Positions 1-6,643 are shown, counted from the stretch's first letter. The stretch is DNA of 7,577 bases from an uncultured Clostridia bacterium (GCA_937928455.1 CALFUG010000292.1:1-7577), one strand, 5' to 3'. Translations and numbers: made by a program. The notes: generated by a model from the sequence alone, not told the origin.

Positions 1-758
1 AATCCCTCGGCTCCATGGGCATCCACCACTCCGGCAGAGCCATTTAAGGAAGTATCCACGATGACTTCGTTAGCCGCCATTCGTTCCTTCACATTGCCGG
101 TCAAAGTTTTGAATCCTTCTGCGTCCACCGGCTTTCTCGGGCCCGCCTTTCTTACCACCATGGCTTTCAAGTTCTTACTACCCATCACCGCACCGCCCCC
201 GTTTCGCCCATTGGCTCGGGACCGCATGTGCATGATATTGGCAAATTTTACTCCACTTTCTCCGGCAGGACCAATGATGCTGGACTCCAGCTTATCGTCC
301 CCAATTTCTTCATAAATGGCCTTCTCCGCATCTCCCGTAATCATGCCCCAAAGATGAGAAGCATCTTTTAGCTCTGCCTTGTCGCCGTCAATAAACAAAT
401 ACACCGGTTTTTCCGAACGGCCCATGAATACCACCGCATCGTAGCCGTTTCCCGCCAGAGCGGCCGGCAAAAACCCGCCCACCTGGGAGTCTCCCGCCGT
501 CCCCGTCAAGGGGCTTTTAAAGGTGGCACACATTCGGCTGTTCCCACTGATAGGAATTCCCGTCAAGGGAGATACGGAAAAAATCAGCATATTCTCCGGG
601 GATAAGGGATCCACCGAGGGATCCATATGCTGTAGCATCAAGTACATTCCCAGGGCGCTACCTCCCGGGTACTTCTGGTAGGTTTCCCCATCCAGGGTTT
701 CTTTCATAATGGTCCCCTGGCTCAGGTTCACATAAAGTATGGTTGCGTCCTTTAACAT
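1..758 (-). CDS. aor: Aldehyde ferredoxin oxidoreductase (tungsten-dependent), N-terminal part, truncated by window edge
   Basis: This is the first 252 codons of an AOR-family enzyme, which oxidises aldehydes to carboxylic acids using bis-tungstopterin and a [4Fe-4S] cluster and reduces ferredoxin in the cytoplasm. The reading frame stays open to the window edge. Seen: PGGSALG (31-37), DPLSPEN (50-56), SPLTG (63-67 and again 82-86), GYDAVV (105-110), EKPVY (116-120), IGPAGE (162-167) and GAVMGSKNLKA (189-199). These match, in order and spacing, the pterin-binding N-terminal domain of Pyrococcus AOR as I remember it. Arg75 aligns with that enzyme's pterin-contacting arginine. The cluster-binding cysteines lie further downstream, outside the window. 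The start ATG at 758-756 follows an AAAGGAG site (774-768) by 9 nt. The gene has its own promoter and a riboswitch-like leader. The tungstate operon just upstream supports W rather than Mo. The substrate and the AOR subfamily cannot be settled from this part. Confidence 0.93.
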   Translation of the reverse strand, partial: MLKDATILYVNLSQGTIMKETLDGETYQKYPGGSALGMYLMLQHMDPSVDPLSPENMLIFSVSPLTGIPISGNSRMCATFKSPLTGTAGDSQVGGFLPAALAGNGYDAVVFMGRSEKPVYLFIDGDKAELKDASHLWGMITGDAEKAIYEEIGDDKLESSIIGPAGESGVKFANIMHMRSRANGRNGGGAVMGSKNLKAMVVRKAGPRKPVDAEGFKTLTGNVKERMAANEVIVDTSLNGSAGVVDAHGAEG

Positions 759-767
759 AATATCAAA

Positions 768-774
768 CTCCTTT
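768..774 (-). promoter_or_regulatory. Ribosome-binding site of the AOR gene
   Basis: AAAGGAG lies 9 nt before the ATG. A second AAAGGAG (789-783) lies 24 nt before the ATG, too far away to serve it. Its GGAG instead closes the putative aptamer, which places the true site just outside the aptamer, where folding could affect it. Confidence 0.7.
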
Positions 775-782
775 TTCCATTT

Positions 783-870
783 CTCCTTTGCGCAATGGCG
801 GGCTTGGAAATCGCTCTCCAAACCGTATCGGTTCTGTCGGCAAACGGGTGTCGCGCAGAACTCGGAGTAC
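783..870 (-). promoter_or_regulatory. Candidate Moco/Tuco riboswitch in the AOR leader
   Basis: The leader between the promoter and the AOR start folds as nested helices. P1 pairs CUCC (867-864) with GGAG (786-783). P2 pairs UGCGCGA (857-851) with UUGCGCA (795-789). An inner hairpin of 7 bp (821-815 with 810-804) is capped by the GNRA tetraloop GCGA (814-811). After the first P1 strand comes GAG, and after the hairpin comes GCC. The tupA leader has the same order: UCCGAG, GGUUUGG, GNRA hairpin, GCC, P1 partner. That order also resembles the E. coli moaA leader as I remember it. The Moco/Tuco family is known to precede Mo/W cofactor genes. An alternative pairing of GUUCUG (861-856) with CAGAAC (836-831) could be a competing state. 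No U-tract follows, so control of translation is more likely than termination. Ligand and direction of control are inferred. Confidence 0.7.
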
Positions 871-887
871 ATTAATAGCATTGTGAT

Positions 888-917
888 ATTATACCATCCT
901 AATAAAAGGGAGGTCAA
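888..917 (-). promoter_or_regulatory. Promoter of the AOR gene (sigma-A type)
   Basis: The -35 box TTGACC (917-912) and -10 box TATAAT (893-888) are separated by 18 nt. TG one base upstream of the -10 (896-895) makes it an extended -10. Transcription should start near 881, giving a leader of about 120 nt. The -35 box lies inside the palindromic terminator of the preceding operon. Confidence 0.8.
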
Positions 918-930
918 TTGACCTCCCTTT
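905..930 (-). terminator. Rho-independent terminator of the tup-moeA operon
   Basis: This is a perfect 26-bp inverted repeat with half-site AAAGGGAGGTCAA, 24 nt after the stop of the moeA fusion gene. On the minus strand the stem runs into TTTTATT, a short U-tract, and on the plus strand only into TTTG. That polarity fits an operon read on the minus strand. The T-tract is modest, so some read-through into the AOR gene is possible. Confidence 0.82.
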
Positions 931-953
931 GTACAGCAAGATAGTACCTATTT

Positions 954-2852
954 TTACGAAACTCCGTATCCTCCCAATCCTTTTAGAATCTCTTGAAACT
1001 CTTTGCTTCCAAGAACTCGTAAAAACTCCCGGATGAAGGGGTGATTTTCGTTTCTTTTTGCCACCACAAAATCATATTCCTCATGAGCGATGTGAATAAA
1101 ATCCAGCCCCATGGCCTTGGCTGCCGAATAGGCTCCCAACCCCACGCGGGCGGTTCCACCTTCCACCGCCGCCGCCACCGCCATATGGGTGGTCATCTCC
1201 CGGTGATATCCGGAAATGACTTCCGGATCCAAGCCCTCTTTCTTCAACAAATAGTCCAATAACATTCGAGTGCCAGAACCCCGCTGTCGATTCACAAAGG
1301 TCAGCTTCTTTGCTACCAAATCCCCAATCCCGTTTACTCCGTCGGGATTCCCTTTGGGCACCATGAGACCCTGCTCCCTGCGAATACCTTTGATTAATTG
1401 GAATTCACTGCCCAAGTAACGATCTATGTAAGATTGGTTATATACCCCTGTTTCTTCATCCAGAAGATGAACCGGAGCAATATGCGCCTCCCCTCGTTTC
1501 ATGGCCATGATTCCTCCCATGCTACCTACATGAGCCGAAGACAGGTGAAATCCTTCCGGTCCCTCCTCCATCAGTGAACCGATAAAATCCATCACCATAT
1601 CATGACTGCCGATGGAAACCAGCGTTTTATCAATCACGGAAAAATCCTTGGTTAAAGCAACCTGCACCTTTTCTCCCGCCTCCAATCCCTCACTGTTCTT
1701 GGGTATGACCAATAATCCATCGGCTTTCACTAAGGTGGTGGTCATCCCGGCTCCCCGAGCCAAGGGCGTAGCAATCAATTGATCTTCCACGCGGCCTAAC
1801 TTCACGCGAATGTACTCCCGGTATTTCAAAGAGCTGATTAGCCGCCGAGATAGTACGGCCTCCGTATATATAGGGTTAATCTCCGCAATTCGTTGCAACT
1901 TGCGTATCACCGGAGCCACCACCTCTTCAAAGACCAAAAAGGCAGAACCGGGGAACCCGGGAATTCCAATCACCGGTTTCCCTTGAATCATCCCCAGCAC
2001 CGTGGGCTTTCCAGGCTTAATGGACAATCCATGGTGATAAACCTGACCCAATTCATGGATCAAAGAAGCCGTATGATCCTTGCTACCGGCAGAAGATCCC
2101 GCATTTATCAATACCATATGGTTGTCCTTTATTAACCGGAGCAATGCTTCCTTCAGTAAGGAAATTTCATCTTTTACGGGAGCTATCCGATCACCGATTG
2201 CCCCCATCTCTTCACAAATGGCTTGAAAGGTCCAGGAATTGCTATCGTAAATTTTTCCCTTTTCCAGGGGTTTCCCCACTTCCAGGATTTCCGTACCGGT
2301 GGGCATAATCCCAACCCGTACTTTTTCATATACGGTTACTTCTCCGATACCGGCCGCCAAAGCCGCGCCCAAATCCATGGGCCGCATCCGATGGTGGGCC
2401 GGTAGTAACATTTCTCCCGCCACAATATCTTCGCCCACAGCCCGCACATGTTGCCAGGGAAAAGCAGCTTCTTTAATGACAACAGAACCCCCTTCTTCGC
2501 CTTGGGGATACACCAGATCTTCTATCATAATCACCGCATCAAAGGGATCTTTCAGTGGGAATCCCGTATTGATTTCTTCAAAATCTTTCCCCCGAACCAG
2601 GGTCAAGGGTTTGGTCTCTGTGGCTCCTTTCGTCGCTTCCGACCGAACCATAATCCCATCCATAGCCGCTCCGTTGTAGCTGGGAGAAGATGCTATCGCA
2701 AAGAGAGGTTCCGCCAAAACCCTTCCCAAAGATTGGTGGGTAGATACCTTTTCTTTTTCCACCAAATTCATGGCCGGTTCCAGTTCCTTCAGATAGGTCT
2801 GGACCGCCTCTTCGATATCTATATTCTCCAAATATATGTTTCTTCCACTCAT
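954..2852 (-). CDS. Molybdopterin molybdotransferase MoeA fused to a C-terminal PBP-like domain
   Basis: A 632-residue protein with a MoeA region (about 1-405) followed by a periplasmic-binding-protein-like domain (about 410-632). MoeA proteins insert molybdate or tungstate into adenylylated molybdopterin in the cytoplasm. Seen in the MoeA part: AAMDGIMV with Asp65, MPTGTEI (183-189), GSSAGSKDHT (252-261, a variant of the usual GGxSxG..D motif), KPGKPT (279-284) and GIPGFPGSA (296-304). The C-terminal part has SIGSHD (413-418), SAHVGSMGG (439-447), RGSGTR (524-529) and EGGTARVGLG (564-573), typical of the PBP-like domain found in such fusions. There is no signal peptide, so the binding domain is cytoplasmic. 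It may bind the oxyanion or the cofactor, which is inference. Plain MoeA is about 400 residues, so the extension accounts for the extra length. The start follows AGGAG (2865-2861) by 8 nt, and the gene begins 32 nt after moeA. Confidence 0.92.
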   Translation of the reverse strand: MSGRNIYLENIDIEEAVQTYLKELEPAMNLVEKEKVSTHQSLGRVLAEPLFAIASSPSYNGAAMDGIMVRSEATKGATETKPLTLVRGKDFEEINTGFPLKDPFDAVIMIEDLVYPQGEEGGSVVIKEAAFPWQHVRAVGEDIVAGEMLLPAHHRMRPMDLGAALAAGIGEVTVYEKVRVGIMPTGTEILEVGKPLEKGKIYDSNSWTFQAICEEMGAIGDRIAPVKDEISLLKEALLRLIKDNHMVLINAGSSAGSKDHTASLIHELGQVYHHGLSIKPGKPTVLGMIQGKPVIGIPGFPGSAFLVFEEVVAPVIRKLQRIAEINPIYTEAVLSRRLISSLKYREYIRVKLGRVEDQLIATPLARGAGMTTTLVKADGLLVIPKNSEGLEAGEKVQVALTKDFSVIDKTLVSIGSHDMVMDFIGSLMEEGPEGFHLSSAHVGSMGGIMAMKRGEAHIAPVHLLDEETGVYNQSYIDRYLGSEFQLIKGIRREQGLMVPKGNPDGVNGIGDLVAKKLTFVNRQRGSGTRMLLDYLLKKEGLDPEVISGYHREMTTHMAVAAAVEGGTARVGLGAYSAAKAMGLDFIHIAHEEYDFVVAKRNENHPFIREFLRVLGSKEFQEILKGLGGYGVS

Positions 2853-2884
2853 TGTATTATCTCCTACACCTTTCCCGATGGAAT

Positions 2885-4144
2885 CTACGTAAACAAGGTG
2901 ACATCCACCTTAGTTCCCTGCTTCAAGCCTTCCCGGCCCCCTGGAATCACAATATACCCGACTCCCTGAAGAAGTTGAGATACCATGCCGGATTTCCCGT
3001 GCACGGGAATCACCCGGGTTCCCTCCGGAGTATCTTCCAGGCCAACGGTGACCACCGTCTCCCGCCCTTCTCCCGCCGCCAGATTTTCCCCCAGGGTTCC
3101 TTTGATTCGCAAGGGCTGCTCCTGGTTTTGGAAATAGGTTTCCTTTAGGAAAGGCGCAATCAGCAGATGATATACTCCCATGGCCGCCACCGGATGGCCA
3201 GGTAATCCTGCCACCAAAGTTTTTCGATTACAGCAGGCACATTGGGTGTCTTCCAGCACGCCCAGTATGGTAGGCTTTCCGGGTTTTAATGCCAGCCCAT
3301 GGGTAATCACTCCCGGCTTCCCCAGGGAATCCACCACTTGGGCGGTATAATCCTTGGTGCCTTGGGAACTGCCCCCGGAAATCAGCACCACATCGCTTCG
3401 ACTGAGGGCTTCCTTCAAGGTTTCTTCCAGCTTCTCCTTATCGTCACCGATAAGATACACCCCTCCCGCTTTACAACCCGTTTCCTGTACCAGGGCCGAA
3501 AGGGCAAAGGAGTTTACATCCCGCACTTTTCCCGCTGTGGGCTTCTCAATAATGCTAAGGACTTCATCTCCCGTAGAAATAATCGATACCACCGGCTGAT
3601 CAAACACCGGCACCATAATCCATCCCAACGCTGCCAGAATCCCCACGTCCACAGAACGGAATCGGTGACCTTTGGCAAATATCAGCGCCCCCTCCTCTAC
3701 ATCCTCCGAGGGTCCCATCATTCCCTGGTTAACCGCTACCGGTCGATGGATGGCCAGGGTCTTTTCATCCAACTTTTCCGTATGCTCTACCATCACCACG
3801 CCGTCGGCACCGGGAGGCACCATGCCACCGGTGGGTACGTATACTGCCGTGGATTCTTCCAAAGGCCGAGTCCAGGGTTTGCCCATCTCCACCTCTCCCG
3901 CCACCTGCAAAAACAAGGGGGAAGTTTCTCCCACACCCACCGTCTCTCTAGCATGAACTGCATATCCGTCTACTACCGAACGGGAAAAACCGGGAATGTT
4001 TTCCCGGCTCACTATGTCCTGCGCTAGATATCTGCCCACACTATTATGGAGAGGAATTTCCAGGGAACGCCAAGGGTTTCCCCCAAAATGTTCCATCAGC
4101 TTTTCTCTGGCCTCTGTTACCGTATCCACTTGTAATAGTCTCAT
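2885..4144 (-). CDS. moeA: Molybdopterin molybdotransferase MoeA
   Basis: A 419-residue MoeA of normal length. It is expected to catalyse metal insertion into molybdopterin-AMP, giving Mo- or W-cofactor in the cytoplasm. Seen: SVVDGYAV with Asp59, PTGGMVPPGAD (104-114), STGDEV (190-195), SGGSSQGTKDYT (256-267), LKPGKPT (286-292), GLPGHPVAA (313-321) and a C-terminal beta-barrel-like domain IV from about 345. These match the conserved sites of E. coli MoeA. An unusual Cys-Ala-Cys-Cys stretch (302-305) sits just before the GLPGHP loop. The start is fixed by AGGAG (4156-4152), 7 nt upstream, which overlaps the tupC stop codon, so the two genes are probably translationally coupled. The tup context suggests that tungstate is its main metal, but the sequence alone does not separate W from Mo. 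Confidence 0.94.
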   Translation of the reverse strand: MRLLQVDTVTEAREKLMEHFGGNPWRSLEIPLHNSVGRYLAQDIVSRENIPGFSRSVVDGYAVHARETVGVGETSPLFLQVAGEVEMGKPWTRPLEESTAVYVPTGGMVPPGADGVVMVEHTEKLDEKTLAIHRPVAVNQGMMGPSEDVEEGALIFAKGHRFRSVDVGILAALGWIMVPVFDQPVVSIISTGDEVLSIIEKPTAGKVRDVNSFALSALVQETGCKAGGVYLIGDDKEKLEETLKEALSRSDVVLISGGSSQGTKDYTAQVVDSLGKPGVITHGLALKPGKPTILGVLEDTQCACCNRKTLVAGLPGHPVAAMGVYHLLIAPFLKETYFQNQEQPLRIKGTLGENLAAGEGRETVVTVGLEDTPEGTRVIPVHGKSGMVSQLLQGVGYIVIPGGREGLKQGTKVDVTLFT

Positions 4145-4154
4145 ATTCTCTCTC

Positions 4155-4868
4155 CTACCATATCAATTCTCCGGCAATAAATCGCCGGGTCAGGTCCTCC
4201 TTGGGATTTGTTAGCACCTGTTCGGTGAGCCCCTCTTCTATCAACCTCCCTTGGTGCAGGAACATGATTCGGTCACAAACTCTTCTGGCTTGCACCAAAT
4301 TATGGGTAACAAATAGAAGGGTGGTATTCTCTTCCCCGTTGATTTTCATCAGCATTCTCTCGATTTCCCCGGTGGTGGCTGGGTCCACATTGGCCGTGGG
4401 TTCATCCAGCAATAGTAGCCCGGGACCAAAGGCCAAAGCCCTGGCCAAAGCCACTTTCTGGGTCTCTCCTCCGGACAATTTCCAACTCTTTTGCTTTCGA
4501 AGTCCGGTCAAATTCAAATCCTCACACAAGGTTGATACCCTTTTTTCCCGCTCTTCCTCAGAAAACCCCCTTATTTTCATAGGGAAAGCAATATTTTTTT
4601 CCACAGTGGTGGTGATTAAATACGGTTTTTGAAATACCATGGTGATATGGGAAGAAACCTGTGAGAATGTCTCCTTCTTGGCACCATAAAACACCTGCCC
4701 CCCATGGCCGGTATCCAATCCGGCAATGATGTTCAGAAGAGTAGACTTGCCCGCCCCGTTGGAGCCTACAATGGCGGTACGGGATCCGGCTTGGATTTTC
4801 CCGGAGGGAATATCCACTACCCGTCGTTCCATATAGTCTCTGGTGAGGTTTTCCAATATTAATTCCAT
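4155..4868 (-). CDS. tupC: Tungstate ABC transporter ATP-binding protein TupC
   Basis: A 237-residue ABC ATPase that would power tungstate import on the inner face of the membrane. Seen: Walker A GSNGAGKST (35-43), Q-loop Gln80, signature LSGGE (131-135), Walker B LLLLDEP (151-157) with catalytic Glu156, and the switch histidine in VTHN (His189). It ends soon after the nucleotide-binding domain, with no room for the C-terminal oxyanion-binding MOP domain found in ModC. That favours a TupC-type rather than a ModC-type protein. It starts 1 nt after the tupB stop, with AGGGAG (4884-4879) inside the end of tupB as its ribosome-binding site. The assignment to tungstate comes mainly from the neighbouring binding protein and permease. 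Confidence 0.92.
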   Translation of the reverse strand: MELILENLTRDYMERRVVDIPSGKIQAGSRTAIVGSNGAGKSTLLNIIAGLDTGHGGQVFYGAKKETFSQVSSHITMVFQKPYLITTTVEKNIAFPMKIRGFSEEEREKRVSTLCEDLNLTGLRKQKSWKLSGGETQKVALARALAFGPGLLLLDEPTANVDPATTGEIERMLMKINGEENTTLLFVTHNLVQARRVCDRIMFLHQGRLIEEGLTEQVLTNPKEDLTRRFIAGELIW

Positions 4869-4869
4869 A

Positions 4870-5565
4870 TCAACGGGACTCCCTTTCCTGAAAATTGTAT
4901 AGCACCGTGGTGATTAAAAAGGCAATCACCAGGAGTATAATACCTACCGCAATGGCCCGGCTATAATCTCCCATAGTTTTTAACTCCGTAATATAGGTGG
5001 TCATCACCCGGGTTTTTCCCTTGATGTTACCGCCTACAATCATTACCGCCCCCACTTCCGAAATAGCTCTGCCGAACCCAGACACCAAGGCGGTGGTCAA
5101 TCCCACTCGCATTTCATAAATCATCAGCCATAGTACCGAGGGCCCTTGAGCTCCCAGTGTAATGGCCAATCTCCGAACCGTAGGCGCCTTTTCTTTCACC
5201 AAATTGTAGGTCAATCCCATAATAATGGGGGTCACCAAACACACCTGTGCAATCACCATGGCCGTAGGGGTATAGTTTAGTTGTAAATGACCCAGCGGAC
5301 CCCTTCTCATCAGAACCAAAAACACAAAAAGTCCCGCAATCACCGGGGGCAAGCTCATAAAGGTATAGGTGATGCGGACAATGATTCCTTTCCCCCGAAA
5401 TTGGTGAGTTCCCAGCAACACACCTAGGGGAATGCCCATGGCAGTGGAAATCACCACCGAAAGAGTGGACACGAAAAGAGAAAGCCCGACGATTTGGAAA
5501 ATTTCCGAATCTCCGGCAAAAATCAATTGAAAAGCCTGTTGTACTCCTAGTGCAATTTCATTCAT
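4870..5565 (-). CDS. tupB: Tungstate ABC transporter permease TupB
   Basis: A 231-residue membrane permease that would form the tungstate channel as a dimer. Hydrophobic segments lie at about 25-50, 62-86, 101-120, 145-163 and 205-224. The cytoplasmic coupling (EAA) loop is seen as SGFGRAISEVGAVMIVGG (162-179). The conserved KEKAPTVRRLAITLGA region (124-139) is typical of the TupB family. I chose the ATG at 5565-5563 because AGGAAG (5576-5571) lies 5 nt upstream and the protein then begins as TupB proteins usually do. An upstream TTG at 5616 would add 17 charged residues and run through a stable hairpin. The gene sits between its binding protein and its ATPase. Confidence 0.93.
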   Translation of the reverse strand: MNEIALGVQQAFQLIFAGDSEIFQIVGLSLFVSTLSVVISTAMGIPLGVLLGTHQFRGKGIIVRITYTFMSLPPVIAGLFVFLVLMRRGPLGHLQLNYTPTAMVIAQVCLVTPIIMGLTYNLVKEKAPTVRRLAITLGAQGPSVLWLMIYEMRVGLTTALVSGFGRAISEVGAVMIVGGNIKGKTRVMTTYITELKTMGDYSRAIAVGIILLVIAFLITTVLYNFQERESR

Positions 5566-5588
5566 GGTTACTTCCTGTCTATGCCGAA

Positions 5589-5612
5589 AAGGCGAGGATT
5601 TCTCCTCGCCTT
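5589..5612 (-). terminator. Intercistronic hairpin between tupA and tupB
   Basis: A perfect 10-bp stem (5612-5603 with 5598-5589) with a 4-nt loop lies in the 63-nt gap between tupA and tupB. On the minus strand it is followed by only TTTTCGG, counting two stem bases. It is therefore a weak attenuator or a 3' mRNA stabiliser rather than a full terminator. Either role would give more binding protein than permease, the usual ratio in such transporters. Confidence 0.6.
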
Positions 5613-5628
5613 CCAATCCACTTATCTT

Positions 5629-6489
5629 TTACTCCGCATTGGGGGTAAACAGGGGAGCACCAAACTCCTCCACTCCAAATTCCCCGATCAATGCCTGGGC
5701 ATCCTCGGATAAAATCCATTCCTGGAACGCTTTGGCGCCATCTGCATTAATCAATTCGTTCTTTTCCGGGTTCACACATATGCATGCATATTGATTGTTG
5801 AGAATTCCACTGGGGTCTTTTTCGCATACAATTTGAAGATCTGTGGTATCCTGGTTGGCATACCAAGTGGCACGATCTGCCAAGGTATAGCCTAATTTCT
5901 CGTTGGCCATCTGGATGACCGCACCCATACCAGCCGCCGCTTCCACATACCATTCACCGGCAGGCTCTACAGAAAGGGCCGTCCAAACCGATTTTTCTTT
6001 GGCATGGGTTCCCGAATTATCTCCTCGAGAGATAAAGGTGGCTTCATTGTCATAAATCGCCTGAAATGCGCCTTTGGCATCTGCGCCCGCATTGGCCAAC
6101 ACACCGGCAGGATCTTCCATGCTTCCAACCACTACGAAGTCGTTGTACATGACCAACATTCGTCCAGCCGCATCCCCATGACCGGCTTCCACAAAAGCTT
6201 CCTCTGCAGCGGGAGAGTGAACCAGCAGCACATCGGCTTCTCCATTCTCACCCATTGCCATAGCTTCTCCGGATCCTACTGAGATTACATCCACTTCCCA
6301 TCCGGAAGCCGCGGTAAAATCATCCAGAATAAAGTCCAACAAACCACTGTCCTTCGTCGAAGTGGTGGTGGCCAGGATGACAGTTCCCAACACTTCCGGT
6401 TCTTCCTGTGGCTCATCCGCAGGGGCACAAGCCCCTAAGCTAAACACCATTACCAACACTAACAATAAACCAACTACTTTTTTCTTCAT
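5629..6489 (-). CDS. tupA: Tungstate-binding lipoprotein TupA
   Basis: A 286-residue substrate-binding protein of the tungstate ABC importer, tethered to the outer face of the membrane. Seen: an N-terminal lysine cluster, a hydrophobic core, and lipobox LGAC (18-21) with Cys21 as the lipidation site. An acidic Pro/Glu linker follows. The mature domain begins with ATTTSTKDSGLLD (40-52), which contains the TTTS signature of TupA. Further typical stretches are MYNDFVVVG (114-122) and SRGDNSGTH (154-162). Arg155 in the latter corresponds to the region holding the oxyanion-contacting arginine in known TupA proteins. TTTS argues for tungstate over molybdate (ModA) binding. I chose the ATG at 6489-6487 because AGGAG (6502-6498) lies 8 nt upstream and the signal peptide starts there. 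An upstream TTG at 6543 would lie in the leader RNA. It is the first gene of the operon. Confidence 0.95.
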   Translation of the reverse strand: MKKKVVGLLLVLVMVFSLGACAPADEPQEEPEVLGTVILATTTSTKDSGLLDFILDDFTAASGWEVDVISVGSGEAMAMGENGEADVLLVHSPAAEEAFVEAGHGDAAGRMLVMYNDFVVVGSMEDPAGVLANAGADAKGAFQAIYDNEATFISRGDNSGTHAKEKSVWTALSVEPAGEWYVEAAAGMGAVIQMANEKLGYTLADRATWYANQDTTDLQIVCEKDPSGILNNQYACICVNPEKNELINADGAKAFQEWILSEDAQALIGEFGVEEFGAPLFTPNAE

Positions 6490-6497
6490 TTCTTTCA

Positions 6498-6502
6498 CTC
6501 CT
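6498..6502 (-). promoter_or_regulatory. Ribosome-binding site of tupA
   Basis: AGGAG lies 8 nt before the tupA ATG and decides the start. It follows the 3' strand of the putative riboswitch P1 helix (6512-6508) by only 5 nt, close enough for folding to affect ribosome access. Confidence 0.8.
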
Positions 6503-6506
6503 TTTC

Positions 6507-6606
6507 CTTTCCAAACACGGGAGGCCTGGGAATTCCTTCCCAAACCCTAACGGCGGAATCACCCTCTTACATTGGCTTTAAGGTGGGGTTTTCCCGCTCG
6601 GAAATC
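6507..6606 (-). promoter_or_regulatory. Moco/Tuco-type riboswitch in the tupA leader
   Basis: The tupA leader shows nested helices. P1 pairs UUUCC (6604-6600) with GGAAA (6512-6508). P2 pairs CGGGA (6596-6592) with UCCCG (6522-6518). An inner helix pairs AACCC (6590-6586) with GGGUU (6547-6543). A hairpin pairs UGGGAA (6542-6537) with UUCCCA (6532-6527) and is capped by the GNRA loop GGAA (6536-6533). The 3' part, CCUCCCGU then UUGGAAAGG, closely resembles the 3' part of the E. coli moaA Moco riboswitch as I remember it. The family senses molybdenum or tungsten cofactor. Before a tungstate importer, feedback shut-off by tungsten cofactor is the simplest reading. No U-tract follows the aptamer, so translational control via the adjacent ribosome-binding site is likely. 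Family membership is fairly secure, while ligand and direction are inference. Confidence 0.82.
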
Positions 6607-6643
6607 GTGTGACCGAACCTATTCAATTTTTTCAGCCGCATAC

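Noticed and set aside
2448..2969. 173-codon open frame on the plus strand
   Set aside because: It is antisense to the start of the moeA-PBP gene and crosses into the end of moeA. No ribosome-binding site or recognisable product.
3299..4027. 242-codon open frame on the plus strand
   Set aside because: It is antisense to moeA, which has all family motifs. The translated product is rich in His, Arg and Gly and resembles no known family, as expected of a shadow frame.
5566..5616. Upstream TTG start that would lengthen TupB by 17 residues
   Set aside because: The extension is charged, runs through the intercistronic hairpin, and is not expected for TupB. The ATG at 5565 has a ribosome-binding site.
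4155..6489. Reading the transporter as molybdate ModABC
   Set aside because: The binding protein carries the TupA TTTS signature, the ATPase lacks the C-terminal MOP domain, and the locus contains an AOR. Tungstate is the better call.
6490..6543. Upstream TTG start that would lengthen TupA by 18 residues
   Set aside because: It lies inside the leader RNA hairpin, and the added residues would precede a perfect lipoprotein signal peptide that has its own AGGAG site.
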